Source: CAKQOE01 sp963627215 (GTDB lineage: Bacteria; Bacillota; Clostridia; Peptostreptococcales; Anaerovoracaceae). Taken from it: 10,477 nt of DNA. The stretch covers positions 1-10,477 of the forward strand of contig CAVGAH010000074.1 in the NCBI GenBank assembly GCA_963627215.1. Direction: 5' to 3'. Below the pieces are notes generated by a model, which was not told the origin of the DNA, did not search any database, and saw nothing but the letters and a program-made list of their open reading frames with translations. A program made the position numbers and the translations under genes. Positions within the stretch are counted from its first letter, which is position 1. The number at the start of each line of letters is the position of its first letter. Shown one piece after another: positions 6,420 through 10,477 of this stretch.

Positions 6420-7638
6420 TCAGTTTCCCCCAGTCTATGATCTTTCTGAGGTAAGGATCCGCTCCATATTTTCCTTCCAGATACTGTTTATCAAACTTAG
6501 CATCTTTACGTACAGATTCGCCCTTACTATTTTTAAATTCTACAAGAGAATATAGCTTTGAGTTTTGATAATTGCCTTTTGCTACAAACCATATCTCATC
6601 CCTTCTGAAAATATCGTTGTTCATAGTAGAGAGATCATGAGATGTAAAAATCAGCTGTGCTCCTTTTTTATTCTTTTCCATGTCACTAAACGTCATGATC
6701 AGATATTTAAGCAATACCGGATGTATCTTTGCATCCAGCTCGTCGATCACAAGTGTCGTTCCGGTCAATAAGCTTTTTGCAATAAACGGAAGCAGTCCGA
6801 ATAATTTCTTTGTTCCACTGGATTCATCGAATAAATTCAGCTCAGTTTCATACTCATCTACAACATGCTTTGTAAATACCTCAATATTGTTATTTTCATT
6901 TTTTTCCAAACGAAAATCTATAATATCAAGATCCATCTCCTGGATCATCTGAAGCATCAGCTTTTTTACTTCATCAGAATTTGAAACAGCCATCCGCAAT
7001 TCCTGAACAGGATCTCCATAGTTCAGAAAATCTATTTCTTTATTAAACCAATGCAGCACATCATGGACCACTTCATTTTTACTGTAAGTGATCCCTAAAT
7101 ACGACAGCAGCGGTAATGTCTCAGATAATTCATCACTTGTTTTTAATCTTGCAAATGCACCCTTCAAAATTATCTCATTTTCATTTCTTTCAAAAAGTGC
7201 TGACCGCCGTCCTGTCTCTAATTTTATACGATCAAGACGTTCATATTCTATCACTTCTTTTTTTACGACCAGCTCATACCTGTATTCTGCCAGGGCTGTT
7301 CTAAAAAATAATTCAAATTCCGTAGGTTCATTTATGCTCTCTTCGTCAAAAGCGAAAGGCTCTATTACAAGCTTTTTCATTTTTATTGCAATTTCTTCAT
7401 TGTTGCTTGTAGCATATAATGGCCTCAGGACTTTCGTGACCAGACTGTTCAGCGCTTCAAGAACATTTGACTTTCCGCCGCCATTAGGTCCGTATATAGC
7501 GGAGACCGGTAAATAACACTCATTATCTGCATCCTTTATGATCCTGTCCTCATGTTCAGAAATGGCAACAGCCTGCATATCAAATGTTATTTCATCTCGT
7601 ATACTTTTAAAATTTTTCACTGTGAACTGACATAACAT
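6412..7638 (-). CDS. AAA/ABC-type ATPase, partner of RloB (RloA/AbiLi-like, phage defence)
   Basis: A 408-residue cytoplasmic ATPase of the AAA_15/AAA_21 (OLD/SMC-like) type. Visible motifs: an N-terminal FTVKNFKSIRDE strand typical of these proteins; Walker A GPNGGGKS at 50-57; an ABC-like signature ESSGTKKL at 272-279; Walker B TLVIDEL at 295-301 with D299 and catalytic E300, followed by DAKIHP; and a histidine switch FTSHD at 331-335. The middle (about 60-270) is the variable, mostly helical insertion of this class and may hold the sensing region. All key residues are present, so the gene looks functional. It is the first gene of a two-gene operon with RloB and matches the sensor/ATPase half of AbiL/RloAB-type systems. 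GAGG lies 8 nt upstream of ATG 7638. Base composition is lower in G+C (rows sampled at 35-37%) than the flanking surface genes (rows sampled at 48-52%), which suggests horizontal acquisition. The trigger is unknown. I leave out a gene symbol because ATPases of this class are not separable by eye. Confidence 0.87.
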   Translation of the reverse strand: MLCQFTVKNFKSIRDEITFDMQAVAISEHEDRIIKDADNECYLPVSAIYGPNGGGKSNVLEALNSLVTKVLRPLYATSNNEEIAIKMKKLVIEPFAFDEESINEPTEFELFFRTALAEYRYELVVKKEVIEYERLDRIKLETGRRSALFERNENEIILKGAFARLKTSDELSETLPLLSYLGITYSKNEVVHDVLHWFNKEIDFLNYGDPVQELRMAVSNSDEVKKLMLQMIQEMDLDIIDFRLEKNENNNIEVFTKHVVDEYETELNLFDESSGTKKLFGLLPFIAKSLLTGTTLVIDELDAKIHPVLLKYLIMTFSDMEKNKKGAQLIFTSHDLSTMNNDIFRRDEIWFVAKGNYQNSKLYSLVEFKNSKGESVRKDAKFDKQYLEGKYGADPYLRKIIDWGKLNG

Positions 7639-7645
7639 CTTCTTT

Positions 7646-7651
7646 ACCTCT
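7646..7651 (-). promoter_or_regulatory. Ribosome-binding site of the ATPase gene
   Basis: AGAGGT on the coding strand, 7 nt before ATG 7638. It supports this start, and no other in-frame ATG lies close by. Confidence 0.7.
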
Positions 7652-7680
7652 ACTTGTAATGAACTTATTTTAATATCTTT

Positions 7681-7708
7681 ATTATATCCTTATTTTTGTA
7701 TTTTACAA
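7681..7708 (-). promoter_or_regulatory. Sigma-70-type promoter for the ATPase-RloB operon
   Basis: On the minus strand a perfect TATAAT (7686-7681) follows TTGTAA (7708-7703) after a 16-bp spacer. It lies about 40 bp upstream of the ATPase start and after the terminator of the preceding gene, so the pair appears to be an independent transcription unit. The -35 is imperfect and the surroundings are AT-rich, so chance occurrence is possible. Confidence 0.6.
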
Positions 7709-7716
7709 TTATTATT

Positions 7717-7731
7717 TGAGATAAAATCTCA
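7717..7731 (-). promoter_or_regulatory. Palindrome upstream of the defence-operon promoter (possible operator)
   Basis: TGAGAT-AAA-ATCTCA is a perfect 6-bp inverted repeat with a 3-bp spacer, 8 bp upstream of the putative -35. The position and symmetry fit a dimeric regulator site. No regulator gene is seen in the window, so function is inference. Confidence 0.4.
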
Positions 7732-7759
7732 TATATCGTGTTATAATTTCATTTTTATC

Positions 7760-7803
7760 AAAAAAATATCTCCATCCCAATGCATATGACACTGAGATGG
7801 AGA
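7760..7803 (-). terminator. Rho-independent terminator after the C-terminal-SLH protein gene
   Basis: On the minus strand an 11-bp stem (TCTCCATCTCA, 7803-7793, with TGGGATGGAGA, 7779-7769, one G-U pair) and a 13-nt loop are followed by TA and seven T (7766-7760). It lies about 60 nt past the stop codon at 7863. A second, weaker hairpin (AAACGAG 7810-7816 with CTCGTTT 7830-7836) sits between the stop and this terminator and lacks a T-run. Confidence 0.88.
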
Positions 7804-7862
7804 CTTGTTAAACGAGTTTATGCTTTATGCTCGTTTATTTTATTAACCTTTTTAGTAATGTA

Positions 7863-10477
7863 TTATGCCTGAGCCTGCTGTGCGCGATACATGAATGTAA
7901 CTATTTGCGCGCGTGTGCAGCTGTTGTCTGAGCTGAACAGTCCGCCGCCGATACCGTTAGTTACATCGTTAGCCGCAGCCCATGCTACTGCGTCTGCATA
8001 ATAGCTATTTGCAGGTACATCGCTGAACTGAGCCCTGCTGCTCACCTGCTTGCCCATAGCGCGATACAGTAATGTTACGCCCTGTGCGCGTGTGCATGTT
8101 GCATCCGGGTCGAACTTGTTGTTGCCGATGCCCTTTGCTATGCCGTTCTCTACCGCCCATGCTACTGCCTTTTCATAGTAGCTGTTTGAAGCTACATCTG
8201 AGAAGTTTGCTGCGCTCGTTGGTTCAGGTGAACCTGCCTTGCGCCACAGGAACGTTACGATATGTCCGCGTGTGCATGCATTGTCTGAGCCGAAAAGATT
8301 ATCGCTGATACCGCCTGTGATACCATTATCCTTCGCCCACTTTACTGCTTCATAGTAGTAAGCGTTCTCAGATACGTCCCTGAACGGTAATTCATTGTCT
8401 ACCTGTGCAGCTTCCTTTGCAAATGCAGGGTCTATCACTACCTTATCTGAAGGCATCGTAAATGTATATTTGCCGTTGCCCTTGTCAGTTACCTTGATTT
8501 CGTTGCCCTTGCTGTCTGTTACCTTCAGACCGTCAAGCTTGTAGCCTTCCTCTACGGAAACAGTTACTGTTACAGTTTTTCCGCTTGCAGCGCTCGATAC
8601 GTCTGACTTTACAGTACCGCCTGTTGTGCTCTTTGGTACTGAAACATCATACTTAGGCGTTGAAGAACTTGAAGAACGACGATGTGTGATAGTCAGTGTA
8701 CCTGTTTCATAGCTGATAGTATAATTTTCACCTGCATCAGCTTCAGCTGCACCGATAATTATCGTTCCTGCCTTAGTCATATCAGGTTCGATCTCATTAC
8801 CTTCTTCGTCTACATATTTTAATTCAGGTCCAATTGTAAGCGCATCCTTACTCATCAGTCCTGATACCTTGTAATCCTTGTCAAGCTCCGGAGCAGTAAG
8901 CTCAGGTGCCTTATCGTTTACGTAAGCGTTTTTGTTATTTACTGTGATTACGAGCTGTGCCTTGCTTACAGTTACTTCTACAGAAGCTTCTGTTACATCG
9001 TAATGGTCAGCATCGCCTTTTACTTTATAGTACACAATGTAAGTATTTGCGTCAACAGCCTTCGGCAGCTCAGTGCTGTAAGTGCCGTTTTCGCCAAGCT
9101 TGTACTGTACTTCACCTGTGCTGCTTACAGCTGCGTTTATCAGCGTCTGCTCGCCGCCGTTGTAAACAAGGTCTGCCACAGCAGTCGGAGCTGTAACGCT
9201 TCCATCAGCCTTGTTGACAGTCAGTGAAGCTGTTACAGGGGCAAGCTGTGCATAGCCGTATTCCATTGTAAACGTTGCTGTAACGTTGTATGTACCTGCA
9301 TGTACAGGCGCATTCTCCGATTTCGCGTAATCCGTGCCGCCCGTACCCCCGTATTCATACTTTACAGAAGCTACTCCTGTAATGTCGCCGAGCTCATGCT
9401 CGACAGCCTGTCCGGTATAAGTTGCTTCCTTGCTTTCAAAGCTTACAGGATCAAGCTCGATAGCCTGAAGCTGTACCTTTACAGAAGCCTTGACTTTATT
9501 CTCCGGCTGCTGTACCTCTGCAGAAACAGCTGTCAGGTCGAGCGTTCCTGTAAGAGTCTGCTCGTTCAGAGTTTCAGCATTGTAGCCGCTCCATAAAACA
9601 GGAACATCGATCTCCTTGTTGCCATCAACAGTGATCTTTATCTCTGTCGGCAGTCCGAGAGCGCTCTGCTCTGTTCCGAATGTTCTATCAGTAATAGCTG
9701 CGCTGGATGCAACAGATTTTACTGTACGCTTTATTACATTTACTGTAATATTCTGCTTCACTGAAGAATAGTTATTGTCATTTGGTGTGAATGTTACTTC
9801 AAGCTGCTTTTCGCCGCCTGTTGTCCAGCTCTTAGTCTCACCTGTGATAGTGAAGCTTCCTTTTACAGCAGCATTGCCGCCTGTAAGGCGTTCGTTTTTA
9901 ACTGCTTCGTCATTTACGTATACATTACCGCTTATCGTTGGCCATGCATCGATCTTTGGTGCAGCGCCTTTGACTTCAAATGCTACAGGAGTTGTTGTAA
10001 CGCTGCTGTAGTTTTCAGTCTGAGCGATAACTGCATACATGTAGTATGTGCCTACCTGAAGAGTAGTTGCCGTAATATCCTTCCACTCAGTACCGTTCTG
10101 GTCGCTGTTTGAAGTATTGTAATAATATGTTATAGTACCGTTTTCAGGATTCTTTTCTACGCTCGGAACAGATACCTTGCTGCCGTAAGCATAATCGTCC
10201 ATTGACACGATAGCTGTGTAGCTTGCACGTGTAATGTTTACTGTAACGCCTGTCGGCTGTTCTTTCAGAACGTAATTTCCGTTATCGCCGCTCAGCTTCA
10301 CGCCGTTAACAGTAACAGGCTTATCATTACCTGCCTTGTCATCAGTCATTGTGCCGACAGCATCCGTAATATTTACAGTAACATTATCACTTTCTACAGT
10401 GCCATCTACCTTAGCATTATCATCTGAAAGCTTTACTGACTTATTATCCTTTTTGTAAGCTCTTGAAACAGCAGTTA
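7863..10477 (-). CDS. Large surface protein with Ig-like/YDG/MBG modules and three C-terminal SLH domains (5' end outside window)
   Basis: The frame is open across the window edge (no stop or credible start up to 10475), so the ATG at 10349 is internal; 870 residues are visible. The start at the edge reads as a YDG-type module (KVDGTVES...GVKLSGDNGNYVL). Several Ig-like/MBG-type beta modules follow, with typical TYTGQAVEHEL, HAGTYNVTATF, VNKADGSVTAP and NYTISYETGTLTIT segments. After a Ser-rich hinge (HRRSSSSS, near 8665) comes a divergent InlB-like repeat ending in FTMPSDKVVI. Three SLH domains fill the C-terminus from about 8384 to the stop, beginning FRDV, FSDV and FSDV and carrying CTRGH, CTRAQ and CTRAQ motifs. 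The protein should be exported and held on the secondary wall polymer by its C-terminus. The order is opposite to the other SLH protein here, which is anchored at its N-terminus. The modules suggest a structural or adhesive surface protein, but no catalytic motif is visible. A signal peptide is expected upstream of the window. Confidence 0.88.
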   Translation of the reverse strand, partial: TAVSRAYKKDNKSVKLSDDNAKVDGTVESDNVTVNITDAVGTMTDDKAGNDKPVTVNGVKLSGDNGNYVLKEQPTGVTVNITRASYTAIVSMDDYAYGSKVSVPSVEKNPENGTITYYYNTSNSDQNGTEWKDITATTLQVGTYYMYAVIAQTENYSSVTTTPVAFEVKGAAPKIDAWPTISGNVYVNDEAVKNERLTGGNAAVKGSFTITGETKSWTTGGEKQLEVTFTPNDNNYSSVKQNITVNVIKRTVKSVASSAAITDRTFGTEQSALGLPTEIKITVDGNKEIDVPVLWSGYNAETLNEQTLTGTLDLTAVSAEVQQPENKVKASVKVQLQAIELDPVSFESKEATYTGQAVEHELGDITGVASVKYEYGGTGGTDYAKSENAPVHAGTYNVTATFTMEYGYAQLAPVTASLTVNKADGSVTAPTAVADLVYNGGEQTLINAAVSSTGEVQYKLGENGTYSTELPKAVDANTYIVYYKVKGDADHYDVTEASVEVTVSKAQLVITVNNKNAYVNDKAPELTAPELDKDYKVSGLMSKDALTIGPELKYVDEEGNEIEPDMTKAGTIIIGAAEADAGENYTISYETGTLTITHRRSSSSSTPKYDVSVPKSTTGGTVKSDVSSAASGKTVTVTVSVEEGYKLDGLKVTDSKGNEIKVTDKGNGKYTFTMPSDKVVIDPAFAKEAAQVDNELPFRDVSENAYYYEAVKWAKDNGITGGISDNLFGSDNACTRGHIVTFLWRKAGSPEPTSAANFSDVASNSYYEKAVAWAVENGIAKGIGNNKFDPDATCTRAQGVTLLYRAMGKQVSSRAQFSDVPANSYYADAVAWAAANDVTNGIGGGLFSSDNSCTRAQIVTFMYRAQQAQA

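Noticed and set aside
7088..7516. 142-codon plus-strand open frame
   Set aside because: It lies wholly antisense to the ATPase gene, whose motifs are unambiguous, and its translation is low-complexity Ser/Phe-rich with no recognisable domain.
7810..7836. Hairpin AAACGAG/CTCGTTT as a second terminator
   Set aside because: It has a weak AT-rich stem with a 13-nt loop and no T-run on either side. The neighbouring 7760-7803 hairpin explains termination.
10347..10349. ATG 10349 as the true start of the C-terminal-SLH protein
   Set aside because: The same frame stays open to the window edge with YDG-type sequence upstream, and no signal peptide or ribosome-binding site is seen at this ATG.

Overview
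The window reads as accessory chromosomal DNA of a Gram-positive anaerobe, most likely a gut Clostridia/Bacillota member. The reasons are two large secreted proteins with S-layer-homology (SLH) cell-wall anchors, InlB-type (Listeria-Bacteroides) repeats, a classical Sec signal peptide and purine-rich ribosome-binding sites. Genus cannot be fixed from sequence alone. All recognisable genes lie on the minus strand, so transcription runs from high to low coordinates.

Layout in transcription order. (1) 10477-7863: 3' part of a large surface protein whose 5' end lies outside the window. It has YDG/MBG/Ig-like modules, a serine-rich hinge, a divergent InlB-like repeat and three C-terminal SLH domains, and is followed by a strong intrinsic terminator (7760-7803). 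(2) 7638-5715: a two-gene operon with 8 bp overlap, an AAA/ABC-type ATPase followed by an RloB-family Toprim-like protein. This is the gene pair of AbiL/RloAB-type abortive-infection (phage defence) systems. It is clearly more AT-rich than its flanks and has its own promoter (7681-7708) and an upstream palindrome (7717-7731). (3) 5497-1: a giant SLH-anchored surface protein with signal peptide, three N-terminal SLH domains, a linker, an InlB repeat, a long beta-rich region of unknown fold and tandem InlB/MucBP-like repeats. It runs off the window at coordinate 1.

The most striking feature is a run of ten G (coding strand) at 4322-4331 inside gene (3). As given, the tract puts the two halves in different frames: translation from 5497 stops at 4292 after 401 residues. 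A second frame is open without a stop from 4377 to 1 (1459 codons) and clearly continues the same protein. Nine or twelve G would fuse them into a protein of at least 1832 residues. This is the signature of a slipped-strand phase-variable contingency locus switching between a ~400-residue wall-anchored stub and a giant adhesin-like protein. A homopolymer sequencing error or a fixed frameshift are the alternatives.

Taken together the window looks like a cell-surface variation region: two wall-anchored proteins, one possibly phase-variable and repeat-expandable, with an intracellular phage-defence cassette inserted between them. Any functional link between surface switching and phage defence is inference from adjacency.
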